Below, one piece after another: positions 27,608 to 38,300 of a stretch of DNA of 64,000 nt. The notes under the pieces were generated by a model. The model saw nothing but the letters and a program-made list of their open reading frames with translations. It was not told the origin of the DNA and searched no databases. Each line of letters opens with the position of its first letter. Position 1 is the stretch's first letter. Source of the DNA: Desulfovibrio sp. JC010 (GTDB taxonomy: Bacteria > Desulfobacterota > Desulfovibrionia > Desulfovibrionales > Desulfovibrionaceae); the NCBI RefSeq assembly GCF_010470675.1, contig NZ_VOIQ01000006.1, positions 185,331 to 249,330 on the forward strand, read 5' to 3'. Position numbers and translations under genes: made by a program.

Positions 27608-28555
27608 TTAAGGCGCAATCAACTTAAAACGCGCCAACTGCTTCTTCAAATTCTCAAACATGACCGGTTTTACAATATAACTGTCGGCCTGACACTCGTA
27701 GACAGCCTTGTGGATGGTCTTATCGTCATCCAGACTGCTGACGATGAAAATTTTGGATTCTTTGCCGAAGGCATCAGCATTGCTGCCGCGCTCCATCTGA
27801 CGGATGGCTTTACATGCCTGCAACCCGTCGATATTGGGCATCATGATATCGAGCATGATCACATCGAAACGGGGAGCATTACCGGAAAGACTTTCCGAAA
27901 CAGCCTGAATAGCCTCAACACCGTCCTTTGCCACATAACAGGGCATATACTTGGACAGAAAAGTACTCAGAATCTTACGGTTGGCAAAATCATCGTCAAC
28001 GATCAGCGCGGTGGGATCTTTTCTGACCTCAATTACACCTACTGCCGACTCGGCAACAGGCTCAACCGGTTCGGCAACGCTCCCTTCCGGGACAGATGCT
28101 TCGGGTTGTTTCTTTTCTACAGGCTCGGGTATGGCAGGTTCGGAAGAAGCGGATTGCGGTTTTAAGGCAGAATCCCCGGCAGCACCGAACAAATTGTAGC
28201 CGCCGCTGTAATCAATCTTATCATGCCCCTCTTCAAATATGGCTTCAAAAGCCTCTTCCACCAGATCAAAACTCTTAAGCAGCACGGAGATAACTTCCCT
28301 ATCGATCTCCCTTTGACCGGAACGGATATCGGAACAGGCATCCTCCACCTTATGGACAAACTTGGATAAATCCATATAGCCCATCATGGAAGAATTACCT
28401 TTAATGCTGTGTAAAACCCTGAAGATACGGTCTATGGAATCCTGATCCTGCTTTTCTTCAAGATTAAGCACGTCCTGAACCGCCAGCTCAACAGCTTCAC
28501 GGCACTCATGTACAAATTCAGTCAGAAACAGATCCGGTTCAAATCCTTCACTCAT
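27608..28555 (-). CDS. HPt-receiver signalling protein
   Basis: This 315-residue protein fuses a histidine phosphotransfer domain (about 5-105, phospho-His near 48 in VLHSIKGNSSMMG) to a receiver domain (about 180-312, phospho-Asp near 236 in VIMLDIMMPN). A Pro/Glu/Ala-rich linker at about 130-175 joins them. It has no DNA-binding output domain. The domain order (HPt first) suggests it passes phosphate between a hybrid kinase and its own or another receiver. Its start overlaps the end of the preceding receiver gene by 8 bases, so the two are coupled. Confidence 0.9.
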   Translation of the reverse strand: MSEGFEPDLFLTEFVHECREAVELAVQDVLNLEEKQDQDSIDRIFRVLHSIKGNSSMMGYMDLSKFVHKVEDACSDIRSGQREIDREVISVLLKSFDLVEEAFEAIFEEGHDKIDYSGGYNLFGAAGDSALKPQSASSEPAIPEPVEKKQPEASVPEGSVAEPVEPVAESAVGVIEVRKDPTALIVDDDFANRKILSTFLSKYMPCYVAKDGVEAIQAVSESLSGNAPRFDVIMLDIMMPNIDGLQACKAIRQMERGSNADAFGKESKIFIVSSLDDDKTIHKAVYECQADSYIVKPVMFENLKKQLARFKLIAP

Positions 28556-28952
28556 CTTTAATCAATCCTATTTCCTTCAGCTTTGCTGTCAGGATTTCAA
28601 CAGTAAGGGGTTTGGTTATGTAATCGGTAGCTTCACTTTTATTAAAAGCTTCAAATACGGTTTTAACATCCGACAAAGCAGTTACCATTATTATTACACT
28701 TTCCTTTGCCGGAACAACCTTGAACTCCCTCTCGATCTCCCTGATTTCGCGGGCCGCATCCAGTCCGTTTTTCTCCGGCATCATAATGTCCATGAACACG
28801 TACTGGTATGGATCATTTTCCTCCGTAGCGGCTTTGAAGACCTCCAGAGCTTCTGCGCCGTTCACAGCAACATCAACTTCACCGTATTTTCTTAAAAAAA
28901 GCTGCAGGAAGTTTCTGGAGGCAAAATCATCCTCAGCAACCAAAATTTTCAT
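28548..28952 (-). CDS. Single-domain response regulator
   Basis: This 134-residue receiver has the acidic pair in VAEDDFASR (about 5-8), phospho-Asp near 59 in VFMDIMMPEKNG and Lys near 115 in DYITKPLTVE. There is no output domain. GAGG lies upstream of the ATG. It overlaps the HPt-receiver gene, and a sensor kinase lies just upstream on the same strand, which suggests a local relay. Confidence 0.9.
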   Translation of the reverse strand: MKILVAEDDFASRNFLQLFLRKYGEVDVAVNGAEALEVFKAATEENDPYQYVFMDIMMPEKNGLDAAREIREIEREFKVVPAKESVIIMVTALSDVKTVFEAFNKSEATDYITKPLTVEILTAKLKEIGLIKDE

Positions 28953-29047
28953 TACGCGACCTCACAGGCTGGAATTGCGAAAAGACACTTTTTAAACGTA
29001 TCACGTTAACCATTTATTTTCAAACAACTTATGATTATAATAGTCTC

Positions 29048-30682
29048 TTATGCCATGAGCGGCAGTTCAATGAAAATTGAAGTCCCTTTTTCCCGGGAGG
29101 TTTCAAAATAAATGCTTCCGCCCATGGTTTCGGTGATAAGCCTTGCTGAATATGTTCCCAGCCCGGTTCCTCCGGACTTTTCAGCTGTTACATATTTTTC
29201 AAAAAAAGTATCACGTATATCTTCCGGGATTTCGCCCATATTATGAATCCGTAAAAGGATTTTTCCTGCAGTACGGCTCACAGCAAAGGTAATTGCTTCA
29301 TTTGCCGGTGATGCCTCCACTGCATTTTTCAACAGATTGGACAAAAGTGAATAGGTCAGAAATTCATCACAACGGACATTGAAAGAAAAATCACCGCCCA
29401 CATCCTTTCCGTCAAACTGCATTTTGAAAACAATTTTTTTATAATTACTCAGTTCAACCAGATCCTTGAGAACAGAATGGACAGTGCTGTATATATCCGC
29501 CACCGCCGGGCGGTACTCATAGGTACCTGTCTCCATTTTATACAGGTCAAGAGAAAGGTTGATCATATTCAGCAACTTGTAACCTGAGGTCTGTATATAC
29601 TCCAGAATCTCGCGCTGGCTTTCAGTCGGAGGGTTGTCTTCATCCATGAGCAGGACTTCCGGAAGGCCGATAATGCCGTTCAGCGGCCCTTTCAGGTCGT
29701 GGCGCATGATGCGCTCTACATCCTCTTTCAGGTCAAGCAGTTTTTTCTGCTCGCTGATATCAATAAAATTTTCAACCATATGCAACTTGCCGTCGATCAT
29801 GACCCGGCTGACGGTTTTCTGGATCGGAATTTGAATTCCGTCCTTGCGTTCGATAACATACTCCCCGTTTTTTTCCTTCAGCCCAAGATCAACAATAGGG
29901 CATTTGCCCCTGAACGCAGTGCAGATCACATTAAAGCACTCCTGCCCGATCAGCTCTTCCCATTCCATCCCAAACATTTCCAAAGCCTTGGGATTTGCAT
30001 CAACAATCCTGTGGTTTTCAGCTTCCACCACCATAACTCCGGCCTGCATGCCGTCCAGAGTGACATTCATCCGGTCATATGCATCAGCAAGCTCCAGAGT
30101 CCGCTGCTGAACCTTGCGCTCCAACTCCTGGCTGTGATTGCGCATGAACTCATGGGTCTCGCAGTTTTCAAGGGCATTGACCGCAGAAAGCAGAAACACG
30201 GAAAATAGTTTCAAGGTTGTGTCCAGAATTTCATCCTTGCTCTGAAGCATCTCCCCCACGAACATTCCCCGAACCCGGTACGGAGTGGCCAGCGAGTGCA
30301 GCAGGATATGGCTGTTTCCTGTTGAATCAAGAAAAAAGACAGGTCCGTCAGACTGCAGGGCATAAGCAAAAGACTGATCCGCAATCAAGGAGTCAACCTC
30401 CTTTTCCAGCCCTCTATCCGACAGTTCCGGATAGGAACGCGCCTGAACAAAATCTTGTGTTTCACTATCAACAAGGTAAACCGCACAGGATTTAAACGGA
30501 ATCATCTGGTTGGCGCGGATACATATATCATACAGCAACTTTCCTAATGAAGGCTGCTCCCGCGAAAGGCCGATCCCGCCCAGCTCACGGGCCAGATCAA
30601 GGGCATCCATGGCCGCGGCTTTCTCCTCCTGCAGAGTTTTAATCTGCTGCCGCTGAAAATTGATCAACAGTTTATCGTCCAC
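29048..30682 (-). CDS. GAF-PAS sensor histidine kinase
   Basis: This soluble 544-residue kinase starts at the GTG at 30682, which has GGAGG 6 bases upstream and follows the HDOD gene stop by one base; a longer frame is open but less likely. Domains: a coiled N-terminus, GAF (about 40-185), a short coiled coil, PAS (about 205-320, LDGMQAGVMVVEAENHRIVDANPKALEMFGM), a phosphoacceptor region with His near 335 (RIMRHDLKGPLNGIIGLP) and a HATPase domain (about 425-540, N box LLSNLLKNAVEAS, G box GGTGLGTYSARL). The same H-box type recurs in the kinase at 33234, showing a shared subfamily. No membrane segment is seen, so it senses a cytoplasmic signal. Confidence 0.9.
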   Translation of the reverse strand: MDDKLLINFQRQQIKTLQEEKAAAMDALDLARELGGIGLSREQPSLGKLLYDICIRANQMIPFKSCAVYLVDSETQDFVQARSYPELSDRGLEKEVDSLIADQSFAYALQSDGPVFFLDSTGNSHILLHSLATPYRVRGMFVGEMLQSKDEILDTTLKLFSVFLLSAVNALENCETHEFMRNHSQELERKVQQRTLELADAYDRMNVTLDGMQAGVMVVEAENHRIVDANPKALEMFGMEWEELIGQECFNVICTAFRGKCPIVDLGLKEKNGEYVIERKDGIQIPIQKTVSRVMIDGKLHMVENFIDISEQKKLLDLKEDVERIMRHDLKGPLNGIIGLPEVLLMDEDNPPTESQREILEYIQTSGYKLLNMINLSLDLYKMETGTYEYRPAVADIYSTVHSVLKDLVELSNYKKIVFKMQFDGKDVGGDFSFNVRCDEFLTYSLLSNLLKNAVEASPANEAITFAVSRTAGKILLRIHNMGEIPEDIRDTFFEKYVTAEKSGGTGLGTYSARLITETMGGSIYFETSREKGTSIFIELPLMA

Positions 30683-30683
30683 T

Positions 30684-31901
30684 CTAACCTCCGAAAATAG
30701 CGAGGATATCCGCAATCTGACGATTTGCTTTCAATATGGTGGTAACAACCGCACCATCAGGTAGACCGAGAGCATCCCAAGCTCCATGATACGGGGTATT
30801 TACAAAACCAAGACCGTCAGCCCCGTATTGCATTGCCAGAGCCATTGAGTCTGCAACGGAGCAGATAGCTGATTCAATACAAAATTCATTCAGCTCTCCT
30901 CCATGATGTCCGGCCACTGCAGCCGTAAGAGAGGGAGGAATATTCCACAGCCCGAAAATTTCTTTTGCCAGCTCACAATGATCAAAGCCGAAAACCCTCG
31001 ATTCAGCTTCACAGCAGGTCAAACCAAGCTCCCTGCTCAACACAAAAGTCAGCTCCACCTGAACCGGATATTGTTCAAGCAGTATAAGCAGCCCAATATC
31101 GTGCAGCATCCCGGCAACAAAACATTTATCCTGAGACACGCCGGGGATCTGTGCAGCAAGAATGCGACAGAAAACGGCACATGCCAAAGAATGCTTCCAG
31201 AAAGAAGCCATGGAGAGCAAAGAGTTGCCTCCGCCTTTAAAAGCCTCCATGACCGACACACTGAGAGCCAACTGACACACTCCACTTGTCCCCACAAGGG
31301 AAACTGCCCTGCTCAAGGACTCCACCGGCAGACTGAAGCCATACAGAGGGCTGTTCACGACACTGATCAGTTTAGCACTCAAACCGGAATCCTTGGAGAT
31401 AATATCCGCAAGACTTTCAGAAGTCGTCCCGGGATCATCGAGAGCTTCTACTATTTTGTAATAAATATCCGGGAACGACACGAAAGAAATACCGTTCTTC
31501 AAAAAAGCACCCACATTGGGGTAAAGAGGGGCCTCCGGCATCTCAGGAAGTACACCCGTAGAAATAATCTGGGGTAAGTCATTGTTTTTCTCAAGCTCAC
31601 CGGCAAAATGCTTCAGGCTGACATCACGCAAAAGACTCATAGGCGGCACTGTCATATCAGCATGCGCATAAAGACCGTCTACATATTCTCCGGCAATCTG
31701 CAATATTACGGGGTCCAGCTCTTCATCCTGTTCAGCACCCGCACTATCAACATCAACCTCGCTGACGCCCCAGATATTAAAAATGCGCAAATGCTGTTCC
31801 TCAATGACAGTGCCCGCAGCCAGCAAAAACCTGCCGTTGGCACCTTTCACGTCCTCAGAAAGACGCATTCCTGTTTTTATGTCCCCTACAAAAACTTTCA
31901 T
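30684..31901 (-). CDS. HDOD-domain signalling protein
   Basis: This 405-residue protein has an N-terminal β-rich segment (about 1-55, MKVFVGDIKTGMRLSEDVKG, also seen ahead of HD-GYP and HDOD domains) and a central HDOD domain (about 125-330, with VVNSPLYGFSLPVESLSRAVSLVG and MLHDIGLLILLEQYP). HDOD proteins are catalytically uncertain relatives of HD phosphohydrolases, linked to signalling and motility. A canonical HD pair is present in LHDIG, but the rest of the HD-GYP set is missing. It is the first gene of a unit that continues into the kinase one base downstream. Confidence 0.87.
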   Translation of the reverse strand: MKVFVGDIKTGMRLSEDVKGANGRFLLAAGTVIEEQHLRIFNIWGVSEVDVDSAGAEQDEELDPVILQIAGEYVDGLYAHADMTVPPMSLLRDVSLKHFAGELEKNNDLPQIISTGVLPEMPEAPLYPNVGAFLKNGISFVSFPDIYYKIVEALDDPGTTSESLADIISKDSGLSAKLISVVNSPLYGFSLPVESLSRAVSLVGTSGVCQLALSVSVMEAFKGGGNSLLSMASFWKHSLACAVFCRILAAQIPGVSQDKCFVAGMLHDIGLLILLEQYPVQVELTFVLSRELGLTCCEAESRVFGFDHCELAKEIFGLWNIPPSLTAAVAGHHGGELNEFCIESAICSVADSMALAMQYGADGLGFVNTPYHGAWDALGLPDGAVVTTILKANRQIADILAIFGG

Positions 31902-32001
31902 ATACTCACCCCGTATAGACTGAACAGATCACACATCTAACCAGCAGCATAGTAAAATAACAGCAAAGATAAAAGGGTAATCAGAATTTTTTGACAAAAT
32001 A

Positions 32002-32029
32002 AAAGCCCACGGTGTTCACCATGGGCTTT
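32002..32029 (-). terminator. Intrinsic terminator of the HAD phosphatase gene
   Basis: AAAGCCCA (32002-32009) and TGGGCTTT (32022-32029) pair, and the inner bases GGTG and CACC extend the stem. On the minus strand the hairpin is followed by TTATTTTGTCAAAAAATT. It lies 32 bases past the phosphatase stop at 32061. Confidence 0.8.
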
Positions 32030-32060
32030 CCAGACTGTTTTTAAGATTACGGGCAAAAAT

Positions 32061-32723
32061 TTAGAGCAGCGAAACCAGATCTGCCGGGGTGTCCAGAACA
32101 ATGTTGGCCCCGGCCTGAACAAGTTCCTTTTCACCTCGGAAGCCCCAACCTGCGCCGACTGAAATCATCCCCGCATTGACCCCGGTTCTGATATCCACGT
32201 CAGTATCGCCCACAAACAGGGTCTGATGCGGAGAAACACCCATTTTTTCCGCAAGATCAAGCGCAGCGTCCGGTTCGGGCTTGAGCGGAACGTCATTGCG
32301 TCCGCCGTAGACAGCGAAAAAATCTATTCCCGGCAAAAACATCTTAACAGCCTCAATGGCATACTCGTGCGGCTTGTTGGACAGGATGGCAATTTTCTTC
32401 CCGGCGGAAAGGAACTCCCGCAGCACTTCTGGGATACCTCCGTAGGGGCGAACATGCTTGTTCAGTTCCTCTTCGAATTCCTTAAGCAAGACAGGAACAA
32501 AGAGCTCATAATCCTCCTGATTCTGTTTATCTTCAGGCAATACACGCATGGCGAGCGTCCTTGCGCCGTCGCCAACAAATCCCCGGTAGGCATCCACCGG
32601 ATGGGTTGGGTAACCCATGCGCGAAAGAGCGGAATTAGCGGCAGCTGCAATATCACCAAGAGTGTCCAGCAGTGTGCCGTCCAAATCAAAAATTACAGCG
32701 GAGAAATCAAGTGTACATTCCAT
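32061..32723 (-). CDS. HAD-family phosphatase (phosphoglycolate phosphatase-like)
   Basis: This 220-residue haloacid dehalogenase-superfamily hydrolase has motif I FDLDGTLLDT (about 10-19), motif II ILSNKPHE, motif III Lys in PLKPEPDAAL and motif IV VGDTDVDIRTG. The cap placement and length fit the Gph/PGP type, which hydrolyses 2-phosphoglycolate, but the specificity of such proteins cannot be fixed from sequence. The ATG at 32723 is preferred to an upstream TTG. It stands alone among signalling genes. Confidence 0.88.
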   Translation of the reverse strand: MECTLDFSAVIFDLDGTLLDTLGDIAAAANSALSRMGYPTHPVDAYRGFVGDGARTLAMRVLPEDKQNQEDYELFVPVLLKEFEEELNKHVRPYGGIPEVLREFLSAGKKIAILSNKPHEYAIEAVKMFLPGIDFFAVYGGRNDVPLKPEPDAALDLAEKMGVSPHQTLFVGDTDVDIRTGVNAGMISVGAGWGFRGEKELVQAGANIVLDTPADLVSLL

Positions 32724-32838
32724 ATTTATGACCAAACCATTTTTTAAAAGTTCTTAAAGAATTAAAGGCAACGGATTGCTCTCAAGTCCGAAACAGGTTA
32801 ACTAACACAGCAAAAGCCGGAGAATAACGGAGACTTAC

Positions 32839-33222
32839 ATGCTGCCAAAAAGCGCAACCATACTGATTGTTGATGATCATCAGGCCATGCGGCGTACCGT
32901 CGCGGATATTATGCGAATGCTGGGATATTTCAACCTGCATTATGCAGAAGACGGGCTTATGGCCCTTGATAAACTGAAGGAAAATGCAGCCACCGAACTG
33001 GTTCTTCTGGACTGGAACATGTCCAGAATGAGCGGATTGGAATTTCTGCGGGAAATCAGGTCCATACCGAAATATGAAAAACTGCCCGTAATCATGGTTA
33101 CCGCCGAAGCGGAACAGGAACTGGTTGTGGAAGCTGTGTCCGCGGGTGTAACCAACTATATTGTAAAACCTTTCACTCCAATCACTCTTGAAAAAAAATT
33201 GCGGGAAGTCTTCTCAAGCTGA
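32839..33222 (+). CDS. CheY-like response regulator
   Basis: This 127-residue receiver has Asp-Asp near 11-12 (LIVDDHQAM), phospho-Asp near 56-57 (LVLLDWNMSRMSG), Thr in MVTAEAEQ and Lys in YIVKPFTPITL. The LLDWNMSRMSG motif is the form found in CheY proteins of flagellar motor control, so a chemotaxis role is plausible. GGAG precedes the ATG. It is convergent with the kinase gene that ends 12 bases away. Confidence 0.9.
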   Translation: MLPKSATILIVDDHQAMRRTVADIMRMLGYFNLHYAEDGLMALDKLKENAATELVLLDWNMSRMSGLEFLREIRSIPKYEKLPVIMVTAEAEQELVVEAVSAGVTNYIVKPFTPITLEKKLREVFSS

Positions 33223-33233
33223 GATCAGCCGCC

Positions 33234-34289
33234 TTATGGCTGAGGAATGGTGACAGCTACTACAACTTCACCGTCAACGCTTTCCATGGAAATACTGCCT
33301 CCGTGGGCCTTGGCGATAAGCTTTGCCGAATAGGTTCCCAGCCCGGTTCCCCGGTCTTTGCCGGATGTGGCGTACTTTGCAAAAAAACGACTTTTGATAT
33401 CTTCCGGCACCTCTCCGGGATTACGCACTGAAATCTGCACAGCTCCTTCCATCCGCTGCAGACTGACCCGGACGTCCCCACCCTTGGGGCAGGCATCCAC
33501 AGCATTACCCACCAGATTAGCCAGCATGGAATAACAAAGCAGCTCCTCTGCCGAAACAGTAAATTCCTGCTCCGGTCCTGCCGGAGTTCCCTCAATTTCA
33601 AGAACAAGCTCAATCCCGCGCATCTGGGCAGTGTCCTCGTGCCCGATAAACACCTTACGCACCACAGCGGCCATATCCATTGATTCCGGGACAAAACTGT
33701 AAGTACCACGCTCCATCTTAAACAGGGCAGTAGACATATTGACCATGGAAAGCAGAGTGTAACCGGCATCCTCAATACGGGCGAGCATGGATTTAACATG
33801 CTCATCATACTCACCGGACATAAGGATTAACTGAGGCAGGCTGATCACGCTGGTTAACGGAGATTTCAGGTCATGGCGCATGATGCGTTCCACGTCTTCA
33901 CGCACACGGACAGCTTCCCTGAGTTCAAGATGGTTCCTGACCCGGGCTTTGACGATGTCCGGATTGAAAGGCTTGGTGATATAATCAATGGCTCCAAGGG
34001 CAAGCCCCTTTGTCTCGTCCCCGGCCTCATTCAGTGAAGTAACGAAAATAACCGGAATATCCTTTGTCTTTTCTTCGGCCTTAAGCCGGTTGATGACCTC
34101 GTAACCGTCCATGCCCGGCATCATGACATCAAGCAGAATGATATCCGGATCCTTGGACCGGGCCAGCTTCAGTCCCTTTTCCCCGTCCTTGGCAGCGAGA
34201 ATGGCGTAATCATCCTTGAGCAGGTCCATGAGTATGTGCAGGTTTTCGGGGGTATCATCCACTGCCAGCACGGTGGGCTTGTCGCTCAT
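33234..34289 (-). CDS. Receiver-histidine kinase fusion
   Basis: This 351-residue protein starts at the ATG at 34289 with GGGAG upstream; a longer frame overlaps the previous gene. An N-terminal receiver (about 5-120, phospho-Asp near 51 in ILLDVMMPGMDG) is joined to a kinase core with its His near 135 (RIMRHDLKSPLTSVISLPQ) and a HATPase domain (about 235-350, GTGLGTYSAKLIAK). Putting the receiver first means phosphorylation by another kinase may control this kinase. The core closely resembles that of the GAF-PAS kinase at 29048, suggesting duplication. Confidence 0.9.
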   Translation of the reverse strand: MSDKPTVLAVDDTPENLHILMDLLKDDYAILAAKDGEKGLKLARSKDPDIILLDVMMPGMDGYEVINRLKAEEKTKDIPVIFVTSLNEAGDETKGLALGAIDYITKPFNPDIVKARVRNHLELREAVRVREDVERIMRHDLKSPLTSVISLPQLILMSGEYDEHVKSMLARIEDAGYTLLSMVNMSTALFKMERGTYSFVPESMDMAAVVRKVFIGHEDTAQMRGIELVLEIEGTPAGPEQEFTVSAEELLCYSMLANLVGNAVDACPKGGDVRVSLQRMEGAVQISVRNPGEVPEDIKSRFFAKYATSGKDRGTGLGTYSAKLIAKAHGGSISMESVDGEVVVAVTIPQP

Positions 34290-34299
34290 AGCCGCTCCC

Positions 34300-35379
34300 T
34301 TATTGTTTGAGGGTTTCCCGTTCCTCATCGAAATCAGCAAACTCAAGGGCGATCCCCCTGAACTCCTCCTGAATATCCAGAAAGATATCAGTCAGCCGGG
34401 GATCAAAATGGGTCCCGCGTCCTTCGGCAATGATCTTTACCGCCTTTGAATGCGGAAAAGGATCTTTGTAAACCCTTTTGGAAATCAAGGCATCATATAC
34501 ATCGGCAATGGCCATTATCCGCGCGGAAAGGGGGATATCCTCACCCGAAGTTCCCTTGGGATACCCTGTTCCGTCCCATTTTTCATGATGGTAAAAAGCA
34601 ATCTCGCGGGCGTGATGCAAAAATGAGTTTCCGCCAAGGGTATTTTCCGCCCCGGCCAAGGCATCACAACCGTACTGGGAATGCTTCTTCATTTCTTCAA
34701 ACTCTTCATCGGTAAGCTTCCCCGGCTTGAGCAGAATGGCATCGGCAACGCCGACCTTGCCCACATCATGCAGCGGAGCGGAAAGATAGAGGGTTTCAAT
34801 CAATTCCTCATTGAGCTCGGAAGCGAACTCTTCCCGTTTCATGGCATGTTCAGCCAGAATCTTTACATAGTTCTGGGTCCGGGCAATGTGCCCACCTGTT
34901 TCAGGATCCCGCCATTCAGCCAAAGTGGCGAGGCATTCGATGGTCACCTTCTTGACCAGAGCAAGCTCTTTGGTACGCTCTTTAACCAGCCTTTCAAGAT
35001 GATCCTTATGCTCCTTGAGATCCAGCTGGTTCTTGACCCTTGCCTTTACGAGATCCGGGCAAAAAGGCTTCACAATGTAATCCACAGCCCCAAGAGCCAG
35101 ACCTCTGGCCTCGTCCTCTTCTTCCATAAGCACGGTGATGAAGATGACCGGAATATCCTTTGTGCGCACATCGGCCTTCAATCTTTCGCAGACCTCGTAG
35201 CCGTTCATTCCCGGCATCATGATATCCAGCAGGATGATGTCCGGCCGGGGCTTATTCACAGCCAGTTCAAGAGCCTTTTCCCCGTTCTTGGCGGTAACAA
35301 CGGCATATTCGCCCTTAAGGGCCTCCATAAGAACCTGTAAGTTCTCCACGGTGTCATCAACAATAAGTACCTGTTTCAT
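34300..35379 (-). CDS. Response regulator with HD-GYP cyclic-di-GMP phosphodiesterase domain
   Basis: This 359-residue protein has a receiver (about 1-120, phospho-Asp52 in LLDIMMPGMNG), a coiled linker (about 122-145) and an HD-GYP domain (about 150-345) with HDVGKVG near 202 and HHEKWDGTGYP near 263-273, in which the GYP motif is intact. Such proteins break down cyclic di-GMP on phosphorylation. It lies between the receiver-kinase and the giant hybrid kinase, all on the minus strand with 3- to 10-base gaps, so the three genes look like one operon. Its targets would be motility or biofilm control. Confidence 0.93.
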   Translation of the reverse strand: MKQVLIVDDTVENLQVLMEALKGEYAVVTAKNGEKALELAVNKPRPDIILLDIMMPGMNGYEVCERLKADVRTKDIPVIFITVLMEEEDEARGLALGAVDYIVKPFCPDLVKARVKNQLDLKEHKDHLERLVKERTKELALVKKVTIECLATLAEWRDPETGGHIARTQNYVKILAEHAMKREEFASELNEELIETLYLSAPLHDVGKVGVADAILLKPGKLTDEEFEEMKKHSQYGCDALAGAENTLGGNSFLHHAREIAFYHHEKWDGTGYPKGTSGEDIPLSARIMAIADVYDALISKRVYKDPFPHSKAVKIIAEGRGTHFDPRLTDIFLDIQEEFRGIALEFADFDEERETLKQ

Positions 35380-35382
35380 AGC

Positions 35383-38300
35383 CTACCCCTGTTCCTCAGC
35401 TAGCGAATCAAGAAGAGCCCGTGCTTCATCGCGGGCTTCATCTGTTTCAAAATCATCCATGGCCTGAACTATCTTACCAACAGATTCCGCCATAGCTGTG
35501 CCGGAAACCATTTTCTCTATCTCTGCTGCAAATTCCATGGCCTGCGCTACATTCTCATCTACCAGAACAACAAAACGTTGCAACTTATCCTGCAATTCAT
35601 CCGGATCCGGCCCCTCGCCGGATGCTTCCGCCTGTTGTATTTCAGTGGCGGATCGTAAAATATTTTCATCCTCTTCCGGCAAAAGCTCATCCAGAGCCTG
35701 CGCAACAATATCCATCCGGCCGGACATGTCTATTAGTAACTCTTCCAATTCTGTTTCCCCGCCGCGCAAGGCGCGTTCCGCCTCACCTGCAGCATGGGCC
35801 AGATCATCCGCCCCCAGATTGGCGGCCACCCCTTTCACGGTATGGGCTGTACGGGTGGCGGTTTCAATTTCACCGATCCTCAGCTGTTCGCGGATTTCAT
35901 CTACTGAGCTGAGGTATTTGGCCCGGAACTGGTTGAGCAGTTTCCTGTATAATTCCCGGTTACCGGAAACCTTCACCAGCCCGGATTTGACATTGATACC
36001 CGGCAGACCATCAAGAGGCAGGCTGTTTTCAGCAAGCTCCCGCTCTTTAAGTTCCGTAGTGGAAACATATCCTTCCGGCAGATCCCTTTGTCCGGGAGTA
36101 ATCCACTTCACCAAAGTCGCCATGAGCAGATCAGGATCGATGGGTTTAGTAATATGGTCATTCATCCCGGCTTTAATACTCTTTTCCCGGTCTCCGGCCA
36201 TGGCGTGGGCGGTCATGGCCACAACAGGCAATTCCTCTGCGCTGATTTCGTGTTCCCTGATCCGGGAAACCGCGGACAGACCGTCAAGCTCCGGCATCTG
36301 GATATCCATAAACACCAGATCATATTCATTTTGCAGAACACTTTGCACTGCTTCCAGCCCGTTGTCGACAACTTCAACAACCATGTCCGCTTTCTCAAGC
36401 AGCTCAACTGCTATCTGCTGGTTGATTTCATTGTCTTCAGCCAGCAGAACCCGTGCCCCTCGAATATCACTCAAGCCTTCAGTTTCTTTAGAAAAAAGCA
36501 AAGTCCGTTTTGTCTTACGCTCAACATCATGGCCGAAAACACCCATGATAGTATCAAAAAGAACCGACTGGTTGACCGGCTTAATCAGATAGGCTTCAAG
36601 CCCGGCACCTTTGGCCTGCTCCATAATCTCTTCCCGCCCGTAGGCAGTAACCATCAGAATTTTAGGTAGTTTCTGCCCGGCATACTCTTCAATCATGCGG
36701 GCGGTTTCTATGCCGTCCAGACCGGGCATTTTCCAGTCCAGCAACACAAGTTCGTAAGGCTCACCTTCTTTGGAAGCCAGCTCAAGCATATCCAGCCCAT
36801 CCTGCCCGGAAGCAGCGGTACTGACCTTGAAGCTCATGCTTTCCAATGCCTCGGAAAGGATGGCCCGTGCAGTGGGATTATCATCCACCACCAAAGCACG
36901 CAGGCCGCGCAGGTCCGCAGCGGGAATATAGCTGACCGAGGCTTTCTCCCCTTTGCCCAGTACAACCGTGAAAGCAAAGGTGGAACCATGGCCGGGCATG
37001 CTGTCTACCCTGATACTGCCATCCATCATTTCCACAATCCGTTTACAGATAGCCAGCCCCAGTCCGGTGCCGCCGTATTTACGGGTAGTGGAGCCGTCAG
37101 CCTGTGAAAAGGACTGGAAAAGCCTGCCCATCTGCTCTTTGGTCATGCCGATACCCGAATCAATTACCGAGAAAAACAAGGTCACGCTGTCGTCAGTCTC
37201 ATCCTGTTTTTCCACAGAAATGACAATATCGCCCTCTTCAGTAAACTTGGTGGCGTTGTTAGCAAGATTGATGAGCACCTGACCAAGACGGAGAGGATCG
37301 CCTATTAAATCGTTGGGAACATCGGGACTGACATGAAAAAGGACCTCCAGCCCTTTTTCCTCGGCTTTTACCGCAACCACATTGGCAAGGTTGTCCATGG
37401 TCTCATCCAGCCGGAAAGGAATGCTTTCCATATCCATTTTTCCAGCCTCGATCTTGGAAAAATCAAGGATATCATTGATGATGCCCAGCAGGTTATTGGC
37501 CCCGGCCCGTATTTTGGAAAGGTAATCGTGCTGCTTGGCGGTCAGCTCCGTCTGCAGGACCAGATGGCTCATACCGATGATGGCATTCATGGGTGTCCTG
37601 ATCTCATGGCTCATACGGGCCAGAAAATCACTCTTGGCCCTTGTGGCTTCTTCGGCCTTGTCACGGGCCTTGAGCATCTCCTGCTCGGCCTCCATGCGCA
37701 TCTGAACTTCCCCGGCAAGACGCCTGTTGGCCCGGACAACCACAAAAAGGATCAATCCGGCCACACTGCCGATGCCGAGGACAATCTTGGCCACCATCCA
37801 CAAATTCAAACCGCCTTCCACCCGCAAACTGATCCACTTGCGGATAACCGCCTCGGATTCCCTTTCGGTAATGGAGCCGATTCCTTTGTTAAGAATAGAA
37901 ATAAGGTACGGCGACATCCCTTTACGTACGGCAAAACAGAGCTGCCGGGTGACAGGCAGTTGCAAAGCGACCTTGAGATTGTACAATCCGTTCTGGTTGA
38001 TCAGGTAACCGAGCACTTCCAGTGTCCCCACGTAACCGTCGACCTGCCCTTCAGCTACCATTTTAAGTCCGTTCAAGGCCCCGTTCACCGGCACTAGCTT
38101 CAGCTGCGGATAACTTGTCTCCAGATATTTGTGCGCAGCATTACCGGCACTGACTCCGATACGCATGCCGGCCAGATCTTCCACACTGGAAATAAAAGGC
38201 ATATTCTGCCGGACAACAACAACTTCTGAAAGATTTATGTAGGGACTGGAAAAATTGAGAAATTCTTTACGCTCTTCAGTCTCACTGGCCGCAGCCAGCA

